64,000 nt of DNA, taken from the NCBI GenBank assembly GCA_035561135.1, contig DATMYA010000008.1:434001-498000 (forward strand), read 5' to 3'. How positions within the stretch are numbered: the stretch's first letter is position 1; every line of letters starts with the position of its first letter. The position numbers and the translations under genes are program-made. Below the pieces are notes generated by a model. That model saw only the letters and a program-made list of their open reading frames with translations, was not told the origin of the DNA and made no database searches. Shown in pieces: positions 9,055-18,382 of the stretch. Source of the stretch: Clostridia bacterium (lineage in GTDB: Bacteria; Acidobacteriota; Terriglobia; Terriglobales; Acidobacteriaceae).

Positions 9055-9561
9055 ATGCGTAAACAGAAGGGCTTTTCGCTTATCGAGTTGCTGATCGTTG
9101 TCGCGATCATCCTGATCATCGCGGCCATCGCGATCCCGAACCTGCTGCGTTCCCGCATCGCCGCGAACGAAGCTTCGGCCGTAGGGTCTATCCGCACCGT
9201 CAATACCGCCCAGGTCACGTACGCGTCGACATATCCGGGTTATGGCTTTGCCGCTGACCTCGCTGTGCTTGGCACGACTGCAACCCCGCCGACCGAGGCC
9301 GCCTCGGGGCTGATCGACAGCGTCCTTGGTTGCCCCAGCCAGCCCTGCAGCAAGAGCGGATACAAGTTCGCGATCGTTGGCACCGCGGGTGATGGCACGA
9401 CTCCGAACGGCTCGTACCAGATTAACGGTGAACCGATCACTGCCGGGACTACCGGCCAAGCCTCGTTCTGCTCAAACACTGATGGCGTCGTTCGGAAACA
9501 ACAAGCCGGTGGCGCAATCGCCGACGAAGCGGCTTGCTTGGCTCTGCCCCCGATCCAGTAA
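9055..9561 (+). CDS. pilA: Type IV pilin (major pilin candidate)
   Basis: A 168-residue prepilin with a short basic leader MRKQKG and the cleavage/methylation site G|FSLIE, so Glu5 of the mature protein is present. The hydrophobic alpha1 helix ELLIVVAIILIIAAIAIPNLL follows in two parts, then RSRIAANEASAVGSIRTVNTAQ as in other bacterial pilins. Four cysteines lie in the globular part, two close together (CPSQPC) and two near the end, and could form disulfides. ATG 9055 gives the shortest normal leader; ATG 9046 is an alternative. It precedes a terminator and is separated from the assembly operon by the ABC/LolA cluster. Confidence 0.95.
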   Translation: MRKQKGFSLIELLIVVAIILIIAAIAIPNLLRSRIAANEASAVGSIRTVNTAQVTYASTYPGYGFAADLAVLGTTATPPTEAASGLIDSVLGCPSQPCSKSGYKFAIVGTAGDGTTPNGSYQINGEPITAGTTGQASFCSNTDGVVRKQQAGGAIADEAACLALPPIQ

Positions 9562-9601
9562 CAACTAAGATTGGCGAAGTACCTGGGGGAGGGTACAAGC
9601 C

Positions 9602-9636
9602 AAGGGGAGCAGGAGCAATCCGGCTCCCCCTTTTTC
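9602..9636 (+). terminator. Rho-independent terminator after pilA
   Basis: Stem GGGGAGC (9604-9610) pairs with GCTCCCC (9623-9629) across a 12-nt loop and is followed by a run of C and five T. It isolates the pilin transcript from the following ABC operon. Confidence 0.9.
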
Positions 9637-9741
9637 TTGGTTAGTTGCCGTGCGAAGCGGAAGTCGGCAGTCTGGTCGTTGCTATCGCGAGTTCTTTTCA
9701 GCCACCGTATAATGTCTGATCGTTCCTGACACTTAAACTCT

Positions 9742-10674
9742 ATGGCCGCCATTGAGACTGTTGCGCTCGAGAAACGCTATCCTGCGGGATTCTGGCGCAA
9801 GACATACAAACAGGCGCTGCATCCCCTTTCGCTGACCGTTGAGGAAGGCGAGGTCTTCGGATACCTGGGGCCGAACGGCGCCGGTAAAACGACTACTTTG
9901 AAGCTGCTGATGGGGCTGGTGTTCCCGACCGGGGGCACGGCAAGGATTCTCGGACGCGAACTGCACGATGCGACGATGAAGGCGCAAATAGGCTTTCTTC
10001 CCGAGCAGCCCTATTTTTACGATCACCTCACGGGAACAGAACTGCTCAATTACTACGCGCAGCTCTCTGGCGTGCCGCCGAAGGAGCGCCGCCGCCGCGC
10101 AGAGGAAGTGCTGCGCCGCGTGGGACTGCCTGAAGCGCAAGACACGCAGCTACGGAAATACTCCAAGGGCATGTTGCAACGGATCGGAATTGCACAGGCA
10201 ATCGTCCACGATCCCAAGCTGGTCTTCCTCGACGAACCGATGTCCGGACTGGATCCGATAGGGCGCCGGGAAGTGCGAGACCTGATCCAGAGTTTGAAAG
10301 ACGAAGGCAAAACCATCTTCTTCTCGACCCACATTCTCTCGGACGCGGAAGCGTTATGCGACCGCGTTGCCGTGTTGAACAAGGGACGCCTGCGCGGTAT
10401 CGGCGTGGTGGCAGACCTGGTTCGCGAAGTTAGCGGGCGGGTGGAAATCATGTGGGAAGGCGCGGCAGCGACGGCGGGGATTGTCGCCCTGGGCGGCGAC
10501 TGCCACGCAAGCGGCGATGTGCTGCGGGCGACCGTGCCCGAGAGTCGAATGGACGAGGCGATTGACGCGGTGCGACACGCGCGTGCGCGATTGATCTCGG
10601 TCACGCCGGTACGCGTAACGCTCGAAGACTACTTCGTTTCGCGACTTGAGGCAGAACAGGCGGTGCACTCATGA
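9742..10674 (+). CDS. ABC transporter ATP-binding protein (ABC-2 exporter type)
   Basis: A 310-residue nucleotide-binding subunit. Walker A is GPNGAGKTT, the signature is [14 protein letters not shown] (a variant of LSGGQ common in ABC-2 exporters), Walker B is LVFLDEP and the H-loop is [13 protein letters not shown]-terminal extension of about 90 residues (after KGRLRGIG) is typical of this subfamily. The permease follows with an ATGA overlap, so the two are translationally coupled and form one exporter. Substrate is unknown. The TPR and LolA-like genes downstream suggest an envelope role. Confidence 0.93.
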   Translation: MAAIETVALEKRYPAGFWRKTYKQALHPLSLTVEEGEVFGYLGPNGAGKTTTLKLLMGLVFPTGGTARILGRELHDATMKAQIGFLPEQPYFYDHLTGTELLNYYAQLSGVPPKERRRRAEEVLRRVGLPEAQDTQLRKYSKGMLQRIGIAQAIVHDPKLVFLDEPMSGLDPIGRREVRDLIQSLKDEGKTIFFSTHILSDAEALCDRVAVLNKGRLRGIGVVADLVREVSGRVEIMWEGAAATAGIVALGGDCHASGDVLRATVPESRMDEAIDAVRHARARLISVTPVRVTLEDYFVSRLEAEQAVHS

Positions 10675-11447
10675 GCCGCATCGGGGCAATTGCATTCAAC
10701 ACCTTCCGTGAAGCGGTGCGAGACCGCGTGCTCTACAACCTTGTCGTGTTCGCGATTCTCATGGTGGGATCGGCACTGCTGTTCGGGCAGATTTCGATCG
10801 GCATCGAACGGCTTGTTCTGGTGAACCTTGGATTGACGGCGATTTCGCTGTTCGGGATCGTGATCGCAATTTTCATCGGCATCGGGCTGGTTTCGAAAGA
10901 GATTGAGAAACGCACGCTCTATACGGTGCTGGCGGCGCGGCCTGTGCGGCGCTGGGAATTCATTATCGGCAAGTTCTTCGGGCTGATCGGCACGCTGGTA
11001 GTGAACGCATCGTTCATGGCGGCCGGCTTCTTCGCGGCGCTTCTCTACCTGACACATAAGCTGCAGGCGGCTGATGCCTATCTGCTCGTCGCCATTTACT
11101 TCATCGTTTTACAGTTCGTGCTTATCACTTCGCTGGCGTTGCTGTTCTCAACCTTCTCTTCCCCGCTGCTCTCATCGGTATTCGCGTTCTCGCTGTTTGT
11201 GATTGGCACATTTGCAGAGGACCTGCGGGGATTCGCGGCCATCGCAAGCGGACCGACGCGATGGCTGGCGGAGGGACTTGCCTACTTTGTGCCCAACTTC
11301 GCGGCCTTCAATGTAATCTCGCAGGTGGCACACTCGGTGCCCGTGCCCGGGAAGCTGATTCTTTACAACAGCATCTATGCCGTGCTGTATGCGACGGCGG
11401 CGATTTCCGGCGCTGTGCTCATTTTCGAACGCCGCAACCTGAAATGA
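10671..11447 (+). CDS. ABC-2 type permease subunit
   Basis: A 258-residue membrane protein with about six hydrophobic segments, beginning with the conserved NTFREAVRDRVLYNLVVFAI stretch seen in ABC-2 permeases. The cytosolic loop SKEIEKRTLYTVLAARPVRRW-type motif after the second helix is also typical. The start codon at 10671 overlaps the stop of the ATPase gene (ATGA), and its own stop overlaps the start of the next gene in the same way. It should pair with the upstream ATPase in the inner membrane. Cargo is not evident. Confidence 0.9.
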   Translation: MSRIGAIAFNTFREAVRDRVLYNLVVFAILMVGSALLFGQISIGIERLVLVNLGLTAISLFGIVIAIFIGIGLVSKEIEKRTLYTVLAARPVRRWEFIIGKFFGLIGTLVVNASFMAAGFFAALLYLTHKLQAADAYLLVAIYFIVLQFVLITSLALLFSTFSSPLLSSVFAFSLFVIGTFAEDLRGFAAIASGPTRWLAEGLAYFVPNFAAFNVISQVAHSVPVPGKLILYNSIYAVLYATAAISGAVLIFERRNLK

Positions 11448-12370
11448 CTTCGCGTAAGCACATCTCGCTTGTGTTCTCGGCGCTGCTGGTGCTGGGCCTG
11501 GGCGCGAGTGTCCCGCTGGTGAAGCGGATCGATCGCGCACGAGAAGCTACGGCGCTGCAAGAGGTGCTCTACATCCCTTCAGCGAACACGGTGAAGCGCA
11601 TGAGCCTGGGATACACCGGCCTGCTGGCCGATGTTTACTGGACGCGAGTGGTGCAGTACTTCGGGGGGAAGCACCACGAAAGAGCGCTGCAATTCAAGCT
11701 GCTAGAACCGCTGCTGGACATCACGACGACGCTCGATCCGCACCTGATGGTGGCGTATGAGTTCGGGTCCATCTTCCTCGCACAGCAGCCTCCTGAAGGT
11801 GCTGGCGATCCGCAAGCGGCGATCAAGCTGGTTGAGCGCGGCATTCGGGAGAATCCGGCGGCCTGGCGGCTGTACTACCATTTGGGCTTCATCTACTGGC
11901 AGGAGCTGGGCGATTCGAAGAAGGCGTCGGAAGTATTCTTGAGAGGGTCGGAAATTCCCGGCGCATTGCCCTGGATGAAAGTGATGGCGGCGACCTTCGC
12001 GCAGCACGCCGGAGACGCGGAGATATCGCGCCTGCTGTGGACGAAGATACTGGAAAGCACGGAAGACAAGCACATCCGGGCGAATGCCATCAAGCGGCTT
12101 CGGGCGCTGCGCGTAGATGAAGAGGTGACGACGCTGCAACAGTGGGTTGATAACTACGCCCGCAATACGGGCCGCGCACCTGCTTCTTTCCAGGAAATGG
12201 TGGCGGCTGGATACCTGAAACGTCTGCCCGTGGATCCGCTGGAAAATCCCTACCAGGTGCGCGGAGGACGTGTCGAGGTGGCGTATCCGGACGACCTGCC
12301 GTTCATCACCAAGGGACTGCCGCCCGGTCGCAAAGCATCGGTTGTGCCCTCTCCGGAATCCAACAAGTAA
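11444..12370 (+). CDS. TPR-like membrane-anchored protein
   Basis: A 308-residue protein with an N-terminal membrane segment (about residues 6-25) followed by helical repeat text (GIRENPAAWRLYYHLGFIYWQELGDSKKASEVF), which fits tetratricopeptide repeats. The C-terminal region (APASFQEMVAAGYLKRLPVDPLENPY) resembles the end of pseudopilin/GspG-like domains in which a short peptide closes the fold. Start ATG 11444 overlaps the permease stop. It is the third gene of a coupled ABC operon and may dock the exporter to a partner; that role is inferred. Confidence 0.75.
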   Translation: MTSRKHISLVFSALLVLGLGASVPLVKRIDRAREATALQEVLYIPSANTVKRMSLGYTGLLADVYWTRVVQYFGGKHHERALQFKLLEPLLDITTTLDPHLMVAYEFGSIFLAQQPPEGAGDPQAAIKLVERGIRENPAAWRLYYHLGFIYWQELGDSKKASEVFLRGSEIPGALPWMKVMAATFAQHAGDAEISRLLWTKILESTEDKHIRANAIKRLRALRVDEEVTTLQQWVDNYARNTGRAPASFQEMVAAGYLKRLPVDPLENPYQVRGGRVEVAYPDDLPFITKGLPPGRKASVVPSPESNK

Positions 12371-12386
12371 GCACCTGAATGAGATC

Positions 12387-13073
12387 ATGAAAATTTTGTT
12401 GAGGACTCTTCTCGCAATTCTCTGCTGCGGTCCACTGTGGCTCGTGGCGACGGCGATGGCCCAGACTTCGCCGGCAGATATTCAAAAATTGGCAGAGGGC
12501 GTTGATAAGCACTACAACAACCTGACTTCCATGCAGGCCGACTTCGCCGAAATTTATCGCGGTGGCGGCATGGCACGCAGCGAGTCGGGCGTGATGTGGC
12601 TGAAGAAGCCGGGCAAGATGCGCTGGGAGTATAGGAATCCGCGGGAGAAACTATTCATCACGGATGGCAAGACGGCGTGGTTCTACGTCCCGGGCGAGAG
12701 GCAGGCACGGAGAGCATCTGTTAAGAGACTGGACGATATGCGCTCTCCGCTACGTTACCTTCTTGGCAGGACAAAGCTAATGAAGGAGTTCGAAGGACTG
12801 TCTTTGGCACCGGACGCTAGACCGGCCAACCAAGGAAACGTCATGTTGCGCGGAGTCCCGAAAGGAATGCAGGACAGGGTTTCCCAGGTGTTGCTGGAGA
12901 TTACGCCGGAGCGCCGCATTGCGCGCATCTTCCTTGAGGAACTCGATGGTTCGACTACGGAATTCCGCTTTCTCCAGCAGCGTGAGAACGTCCAGGTAGC
13001 CGATGAGCGCTTTCGGTTCAGCCCTCCGCGTGGGATAGAGGTCATGGAAGCCAGCGAACTTGCCCCGCAGTAG
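12387..13073 (+). CDS. lolA: LolA-like outer-membrane lipoprotein carrier
   Basis: A 228-residue exported protein: signal peptide about residues 1-25 ending AMA-Q, then the LolA fold start (ADIQKLAEGVDKHYNNLTSMQADFAEIY) and the GVMWLKKPGKMRWEYRNPREKLFITDGKTAWFY block that is characteristic of LolA. LolA shuttles lipoproteins across the periplasm to the outer membrane. ATG 12387 is chosen because it gives a normal signal peptide. It follows the TPR gene by 16 bp. The pairing with an ABC exporter of non-LolCDE type is notable, since LolCDE normally feeds LolA. Confidence 0.9.
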   Translation: MKILLRTLLAILCCGPLWLVATAMAQTSPADIQKLAEGVDKHYNNLTSMQADFAEIYRGGGMARSESGVMWLKKPGKMRWEYRNPREKLFITDGKTAWFYVPGERQARRASVKRLDDMRSPLRYLLGRTKLMKEFEGLSLAPDARPANQGNVMLRGVPKGMQDRVSQVLLEITPERRIARIFLEELDGSTTEFRFLQQRENVQVADERFRFSPPRGIEVMEASELAPQ

Positions 13074-13316
13074 GCAGGCGGACTTTGGCCATGATACTTA
13101 AAACAGGTTTTTAGGGGCCTGTGCTTGGGCCTTAGTGACCTTGCAATTACCGTCGATTTCGATTTAATGCCGAGAGAGCGTCTGTACAGCTACAATGCTT
13201 GGGTTTTCAGGATGTTAGACTCTAAGACAGGCAGTTAAATCCCCGGCTGAAACGTTCAGGGAATCGGCAGGACGCGTGGCCGTGGGGCCACCTTGCCGGT
13301 AGCATGGCTCACGAGC
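13074..13316 (+). other. Spacer between lolA and pilC with two hairpins
   Basis: No gene is visible in these 243 bp. Just before pilC, CTGAA-ACG-TTCAG (about 13248-13260) forms a small hairpin, and a longer one runs from ATCGGCA (about 13262) to TGCCGGT (about 13300), enclosing GTGGCC-GTGG-GGCCAC. They lie immediately upstream of the pilC start and could affect its translation. No riboswitch class was recognised. Confidence 0.35.
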
Positions 13317-14558
13317 ATGGCAGAATTCCTTATCAAGATGGCCGATGAGCGGGGGAACGTTTCCGAACTAATGGAGGCGGGCTTCAGTGAGGCTGAAGTG
13401 CGCGAGCACTTCGCCCAGCAAGGATACCTGGTTTATTGGGTGAAACCCCGCGGATTGCTCGCGGGCGGCGAAATTCGCCTGCCACAGCGCAAGCGCGTCA
13501 AACTGGAACAGTTCGTAATATTCAACCAGCAGTTTGTAACACTGATCCGGGCGGGCCTGCCGATCTCGCAGGCGCTCGACCTGCTCTCAAAGCGGCAGCG
13601 CAATCTGTACTTCCGGTCCGTGCTGGAAAACGTGCGCGACCGCGTTAAGAGCGGCGAGCTGTTGAGCGAAGCATTCGAGGCCCAAGGCGTTTTTCCCAAG
13701 ATTTATTCGACGACGATCCTGGCGGGCGAGAAGAGCGGCAACCTGGAAGAGACTCTGTCGCGCTATATAGGGTTTCAGCGGCTGGCGCTCAGTTTCCGCA
13801 AGAAACTGGTAGCTTCGCTGATCTATCCATCGATCCTTGTGATTGGCGTCACCCTGCTGCTCTCGTTGCTCATCACATTTGTGGTGCCGCGCTTTGCCGC
13901 TCTCTACAACGACATGGGCGCGCCACTGCCGGGGATCACGGCATTCACGCTCGCCGTCGCGTTGAGCATCAAGAACCTGCTTCCCTTGCTGCTGATTGGG
14001 TTGGGTGCTACGGGATTCCTGCTATGGCGCTGGAGTCGCACCGATACGGGGGCTGCGCAGATCGACAAGATCAAGCTGCGGACACCGATCCTTGGGCCGA
14101 CCTGGCTGAAGTACCAGGTAGCGGTGTTTTCGCGGATGCTGGCAACACTGCTGGCGGGCGGCCTGTCGCTGGTTCCGGCGCTGGAGACGGCCAGCGCTTC
14201 CATGCAAAGCCGGCTGATGGCAAACGGCATCAGCGTGGCCGTGCAAAGCGTCCGGGAGGGACAGCCACTCTCGCGCAGCCTGGAGGCCACGGCGATTTTT
14301 CCCGAACTAGCGGTGGAGATGATAGAGGTCGGCGAGTCCACGGGTGCGCTCCCGTCCATGCTTACGTCGGTGGCGGAATTCTATGAGGAAGACGTGCAGA
14401 ACGCGCTCTCGGCGGCGATGTCGCTGATCGAGCCGTTCATCCTGATCTTCATGGGCCTGGTGGTCGGCTTCATCCTGATATCGCTCTACATGCCGGTTTT
14501 CAGCATCGGAACTACCGGGGCCGCGGGCGGAATCGGATCGGCGGGGGCAGGCCGCTAG
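13317..14558 (+). CDS. pilC: Type IV pilus inner-membrane platform protein PilC (GspF family)
   Basis: A 413-residue protein with two GspF domains, each with the long hydrophobic segments of the family (about 160-190 and 365-395). Family text includes FNQQFVTLIRAGLPISQALDLL, the ILAGEKSGNLEETLSRY stretch and, in the second copy, the equivalent MIEVGESTGALPSMLTSVAEFYEEDV. PilC couples the assembly ATPase to pilin polymerisation. ATG 13317 is chosen, eight codons into the open frame. The pilB gene follows by 55 bp. The glycine-rich C-terminal tail (GAAGGIGSAGAGR) is an embellishment. Confidence 0.95.
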   Translation: MAEFLIKMADERGNVSELMEAGFSEAEVREHFAQQGYLVYWVKPRGLLAGGEIRLPQRKRVKLEQFVIFNQQFVTLIRAGLPISQALDLLSKRQRNLYFRSVLENVRDRVKSGELLSEAFEAQGVFPKIYSTTILAGEKSGNLEETLSRYIGFQRLALSFRKKLVASLIYPSILVIGVTLLLSLLITFVVPRFAALYNDMGAPLPGITAFTLAVALSIKNLLPLLLIGLGATGFLLWRWSRTDTGAAQIDKIKLRTPILGPTWLKYQVAVFSRMLATLLAGGLSLVPALETASASMQSRLMANGISVAVQSVREGQPLSRSLEATAIFPELAVEMIEVGESTGALPSMLTSVAEFYEEDVQNALSAAMSLIEPFILIFMGLVVGFILISLYMPVFSIGTTGAAGGIGSAGAGR

Positions 14559-14613
14559 AGCTAACCGGCGCCTTGCCAAACGGCGCACAGATATTTTCCT
14601 GGAGTAAGTATTA

Positions 14614-16248
14614 ATGGCACAGCTTTTCATCAATGGCGCAAGCACAGTCACGGGCGACGAGGAAGCGCGCGGACGCGACTTAGCGCGCCGCTATCGCTGC
14701 GAGTTCGTGGACCTGCGCAACTTTCATATACAACACGAACTGCTACGCAAAATTCCTGTTGACCTGATGTTCCGGCACAACTTCGTCCCGTTGGAAGAAA
14801 CAGAGGACGGACGCCTGGCAATTGCAGTCGCCGACCCGAGCCAGTTGATGATGATCGACGAGATCAGCCTGCTGCTCGCACGGCGCATCCAGCCGAAGGT
14901 CGCGACCCTGTCGCAGATCACGGACATTTTAAAAAAGACAGAGCAGTCACAGCGCGTGCTGGAAGAAGCCAGCGAGGGCTTTGCGCTGGACGTTATTCCG
15001 GAAGACGAGAGCGCCGACGAAACGATCTCGATTGAGCGGCTGACGGCCGAGAGCGACATCAGCCCGATCATCCGCCTGGTGGATACGACGATCTTCACCG
15101 CGCTGCAACGCCGCGCCAGTGATATTCATATCGAAACCCGCGACGACTCGGTCGTAATCAAGTACCGCATCGACGGCGTGTTGCAGCAGGCGATGCAACC
15201 CATCGCGAAAGAGCACCACTCGACCATCATCTCGCGTATCAAGGTGATGAGCGAATTGGACATCGCCGAGCGTCGCGTGCCGCAGGATGGCCGGTTCCGC
15301 GTGCGCTACAGCGCGCGCTCCATCGATTTCCGCGTTTCAATCATGCCCAGCATTCATGGAGAAGATGCTGTGCTGCGTGTGCTCGACAAGGAGTCGATGA
15401 GCGAGAAGTTTCACAAACTCACGCTCGACGTGGTCGGCTTCAGCGAAGATGACCTTCGCAAGTTCCGCCGCTACGTGGCGGAACCCTACGGCATGGTGCT
15501 GGTAACGGGTCCGACGGGCTCTGGTAAAACGACAACGTTGTACGCGGCGCTGAACGAAATCAAGACAGACGAAGACAAGATCATCACGATCGAAGACCCT
15601 GTCGAATACCAGATTCGAGGCGTGACGCAGATTCCGGTGAACGAGAAGAAGGGATTGACGTTCGCACGCGGCCTGCGTTCGATTCTTCGCCATGACCCTG
15701 ACAAGATCATGGTCGGCGAAATTCGCGACACGGAAACGGCGCAGATTGCTATCCAATCCGCACTGACAGGACACCTGGTGTTTACGACGGTACACGCCAA
15801 CAACGTGGTGGACGTGATCGGCCGCTTCCTGAATATGGGCGTTGAGCCGTACAACTTCGTTTCGGCCTTGAACTGCATCCTGGCGCAACGACTGGTGCGC
15901 CTGATCTGCGAACACTGCAAACAACCTGTGCGGTATCCGGCTGACGTGCTGGAAGCGAGCGGGCTCGACCCGGAACAATGGAGCAATTTCACGTTCTATG
16001 AAGGTCCGGGATGCATAGAGTGTGCGGGCACAGGCTTTCGCGGGAGAACGGCGATTCACGAACTGCTGGATTTGACGGACAACGTTCGCGAGATGATTCT
16101 CGAAAAAAGGCCCAGTTCAGAGATTCGGAAGGCGGCGCGCGAAGAAGGAATGACGTTCCTGCGCGAGTCGGCCATCGCTAAAGTAAGGGCCGGAATTACG
16201 ACGCTGAAAGAAATCAATAAGGTCACGTTCATCGAAACGACGCGTTAG
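14614..16248 (+). CDS. pilB: Pilus assembly ATPase PilB (GspE family)
   Basis: A 544-residue secretion ATPase that powers pilus extension. The N-terminal MshEN/GspE-N domain is followed by Walker A GPTGSGKTTT (about residue 300), the Asp box with IIMVGEIRD-like (KIMVGEIRDTETA) sequence and the His box GHLVFTTVHANN. A zinc-binding tetracysteine follows near residues 428-470 (CEHCKQP and CIECAGTGFRGR), as in PilB/GspE but not PilT. Length is normal. It stands between pilC and pilM in one operon. Confidence 0.96.
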   Translation: MAQLFINGASTVTGDEEARGRDLARRYRCEFVDLRNFHIQHELLRKIPVDLMFRHNFVPLEETEDGRLAIAVADPSQLMMIDEISLLLARRIQPKVATLSQITDILKKTEQSQRVLEEASEGFALDVIPEDESADETISIERLTAESDISPIIRLVDTTIFTALQRRASDIHIETRDDSVVIKYRIDGVLQQAMQPIAKEHHSTIISRIKVMSELDIAERRVPQDGRFRVRYSARSIDFRVSIMPSIHGEDAVLRVLDKESMSEKFHKLTLDVVGFSEDDLRKFRRYVAEPYGMVLVTGPTGSGKTTTLYAALNEIKTDEDKIITIEDPVEYQIRGVTQIPVNEKKGLTFARGLRSILRHDPDKIMVGEIRDTETAQIAIQSALTGHLVFTTVHANNVVDVIGRFLNMGVEPYNFVSALNCILAQRLVRLICEHCKQPVRYPADVLEASGLDPEQWSNFTFYEGPGCIECAGTGFRGRTAIHELLDLTDNVREMILEKRPSSEIRKAAREEGMTFLRESAIAKVRAGITTLKEINKVTFIETTR

Positions 16249-16264
16249 CACGACAGAACTCGGT

Positions 16265-17173
16265 ATGAGAGAGAACGGAAACAGAATGGCCAACAACCTC
16301 AGCAACGGCCGTCCACGGATCGCCTGTGAAGTTATGGCAACCCGCGTGACCGCAGCGCGGGTGAACGCCACGCGCCACGTAGTGGAAGCGGTGCACTCGC
16401 GAACACTGCCGCCAGGAGCCGTGACTCCGAACCTGCTCGCGACGAACGTGGCTGAAGGCTCCGCTGTCCGGGACGCTATCGAGGAGATGGTAAGCACCGT
16501 GGCCGGCAGAACGCGCGACGTGATCGCCATTGTGCCGGATGCTGCCGTTCGCATCGTGCTGCTGGAGTTCGATACCCTGCCAGAACGCCGGCTGGATGCC
16601 GACTCGGTCGTGCGCTTCCGGCTCAAAAAGTCTTTGCCGTTCGACATCGACAAAGCCGCGCTCAGTTACGACGTTGCGCGCGCGCCCGGGATGGTGAAGG
16701 TGGTTGCCGCGGTAACTCCGTCGGCGGTATTGCAGGAGTATGAGCAGGTTTTCCGCGATGCGGGGTGCAATCCCGGCATCGTGATGCCCTCGACGATTGC
16801 AGCACTCGGCGCGGTGGATACTTCCCGTCCTACGCTGGTGCTGAAGGTGGATGCCGACACAAGCAGCGTCGCGATTCTGAACCATGGCGAACTGCTGCTG
16901 TACCGAACGCTGGAGAATGGCGGAACCATAATTTCGGGCGAGCGTCTTGCGGAGGACGTGTATCCTTCCGTCGTGTTCTTCCAGGACACCTTCGGAGTGA
17001 ACGTGGAACGGGTGCTGGTCGCAGGCCGCGTAGCGATTCAGGACGTCGCCCCGGCGCTGGAAGCGCAGACAGGTTCACGCGTGCAGGAACTCGTTGGACT
17101 GACGACACTTGCCATGAACGGCAACACCGACCGGTCGGAACTGGCGGGCGTAGTTGGAGCCCTGATCGGCTGA
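16265..17173 (+). CDS. pilM: PilM-like actin-fold protein of the pilus inner-membrane complex
   Basis: A 302-residue cytosolic protein. The text IAIVPDAAVRIVLLEFDTLP, VRFRLKKSLPFDIDKAALSYDV and TLVLKVDADTSSVAILNHGELL matches the PilM/GspL-type actin-like fold, with the second phosphate-loop-like element at VDADTSS. PilM binds the N-terminus of PilN and connects to PilB/PilC. Identity to classical PilM is low; placement right before pilN and pilO supports the call. ATG 16265 is used; ATG 16286 is an alternative start. The final 40 residues are less typical. Confidence 0.82.
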   Translation: MRENGNRMANNLSNGRPRIACEVMATRVTAARVNATRHVVEAVHSRTLPPGAVTPNLLATNVAEGSAVRDAIEEMVSTVAGRTRDVIAIVPDAAVRIVLLEFDTLPERRLDADSVVRFRLKKSLPFDIDKAALSYDVARAPGMVKVVAAVTPSAVLQEYEQVFRDAGCNPGIVMPSTIAALGAVDTSRPTLVLKVDADTSSVAILNHGELLLYRTLENGGTIISGERLAEDVYPSVVFFQDTFGVNVERVLVAGRVAIQDVAPALEAQTGSRVQELVGLTTLAMNGNTDRSELAGVVGALIG

Positions 17174-17189
17174 GGAGCGAACAACAACG

Positions 17190-17843
17190 ATGCGCCTGAA
17201 CATCAATCTCGCAAGCCAGCCGTATGAAGACGTTAAGAAGTTTCTGCTGCGTTGGGGAACGCTGATCGCGGTGCTCGCCATTTTTACGGGTGGCCTTGTT
17301 TATTACGCCATCTCGTCGTGGCGGCAGTCGCGTGACGTGAACCGGCAGATCGCTATGCTGCGGCAGGAGATGAATAGCCTCGACCGCGAAAAAGCGGCCG
17401 GCATGGCGTTACTGAATCGTCCCGACAACAAGGCAGTCGCCGAGCAGGCGCGATTTCTGAATGAGGTTATCGCACGCAAGGCATTCTCATGGACCCGCGT
17501 GTTTGAAGACCTGGAACGCGTGATGCCACCTCGCTTGCATGTGGTTTCCATTGCGCCTGAACTGAACGATCAGAACCAGCTGCAAGTTCGCATGATCGTC
17601 GCCGGAGATTCGCGCGAACGCGCCGTCGAACTGGTGCGGAAGATGGAGGAGTCGGACACCTTCCGGCAAGCGCAGGTACGAGTCGAGTCGAAGGCCCAGC
17701 AAGCTTCCGGAACCGACACGGTTCAGTTTGAGATCAGCTCCATCTACGCGCCACCGGCGGTGGGTGCGCCGTATACGCCGGAATCGAACGGTACCTCCGG
17801 CAAGCTTGGCGACGCTGGCGTGCAGAAAGTTGGCCAGCGATGA
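17190..17843 (+). CDS. pilN: PilN-like fimbrial assembly protein
   Basis: A 217-residue bitopic protein. It begins MRLNINLASQPYEDVKK, the INLxxxPY motif with which PilN binds PilM. A membrane segment follows (about residues 23-45), then a coiled-coil-like stretch and a ferredoxin-like periplasmic domain (VMPPRLHVVSIAPELNDQNQLQV). The start is 16 bp after pilM and the stop overlaps the start of pilO by 4 bp. PilN and PilO form the periplasmic heterodimer of the alignment complex. Confidence 0.92.
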   Translation: MRLNINLASQPYEDVKKFLLRWGTLIAVLAIFTGGLVYYAISSWRQSRDVNRQIAMLRQEMNSLDREKAAGMALLNRPDNKAVAEQARFLNEVIARKAFSWTRVFEDLERVMPPRLHVVSIAPELNDQNQLQVRMIVAGDSRERAVELVRKMEESDTFRQAQVRVESKAQQASGTDTVQFEISSIYAPPAVGAPYTPESNGTSGKLGDAGVQKVGQR

Positions 17844-18382
17844 TCCGTAACGTTCCCGAAGCACGCCGTCGGCTGTTAATAGTACTGATCGTTCTTTTGG
17901 TTCTCGATGCAGCGGCTGTTGCCCTGCTGCTCTCGCCGCTCGGCCGTTCGCGAAGTGCACGCGAGAACGATTACAGCCGGGTGCGTGCGGAATTGCAGGC
18001 CAAGCGTCGCGAGTCGCTTCCGGCGCGCGGCATGGACCAGAAGCTGGATACCGCGCGGAAGCAGATCGACGTCTTCTACAGGGATCGTCTGCCGACTCGA
18101 TATTCCGAAATCTCCGCACAACTGGGGAAACTCGCGAACGAAAACAAGATACAGATCACCGGTATCCGCTATGAAGAGCAGGACGTGAGTATGCCCGGAG
18201 TGCAGCGCATCGGAATCGATGCATCGCTCACGGGCGACTACGCCAATGAGATGAAATTTATCAACGCGCTCGAACGCAACAAGCTGTTCTTCGTGGTGAA
18301 CAGCGTGTTGCTGGGTGAGGCGCAAGAGGGCACGGTACGCCTGCAAGTGCGCTTCGAGACATACATAAGGACGGCCGCCTAG
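17840..18382 (+). CDS. pilO: PilO-like pilus alignment-complex protein
   Basis: A 180-residue bitopic protein with a membrane segment at about residues 12-33, a helical stalk, and a ferredoxin-like domain in the region SEISAQLGKLANENKIQITGIRYEEQ through VQRIGIDASLTGDYANEMKFINALE. These are PilO family features. It overlaps pilN by 4 bp (ATGA) and its stop codon shares one base with the GTG start of the next gene. Expected location is the inner membrane with the domain in the periplasm, paired with PilN. Confidence 0.88.
   Translation: MIRNVPEARRRLLIVLIVLLVLDAAAVALLLSPLGRSRSARENDYSRVRAELQAKRRESLPARGMDQKLDTARKQIDVFYRDRLPTRYSEISAQLGKLANENKIQITGIRYEEQDVSMPGVQRIGIDASLTGDYANEMKFINALERNKLFFVVNSVLLGEAQEGTVRLQVRFETYIRTAA

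Noticed and set aside
13240-13310. Cyclic-di-GMP-I riboswitch before pilC
   Set aside because: AGGACGC is present, but the required GGGACGCAAAGC core and the tetraloop-receptor region are missing.
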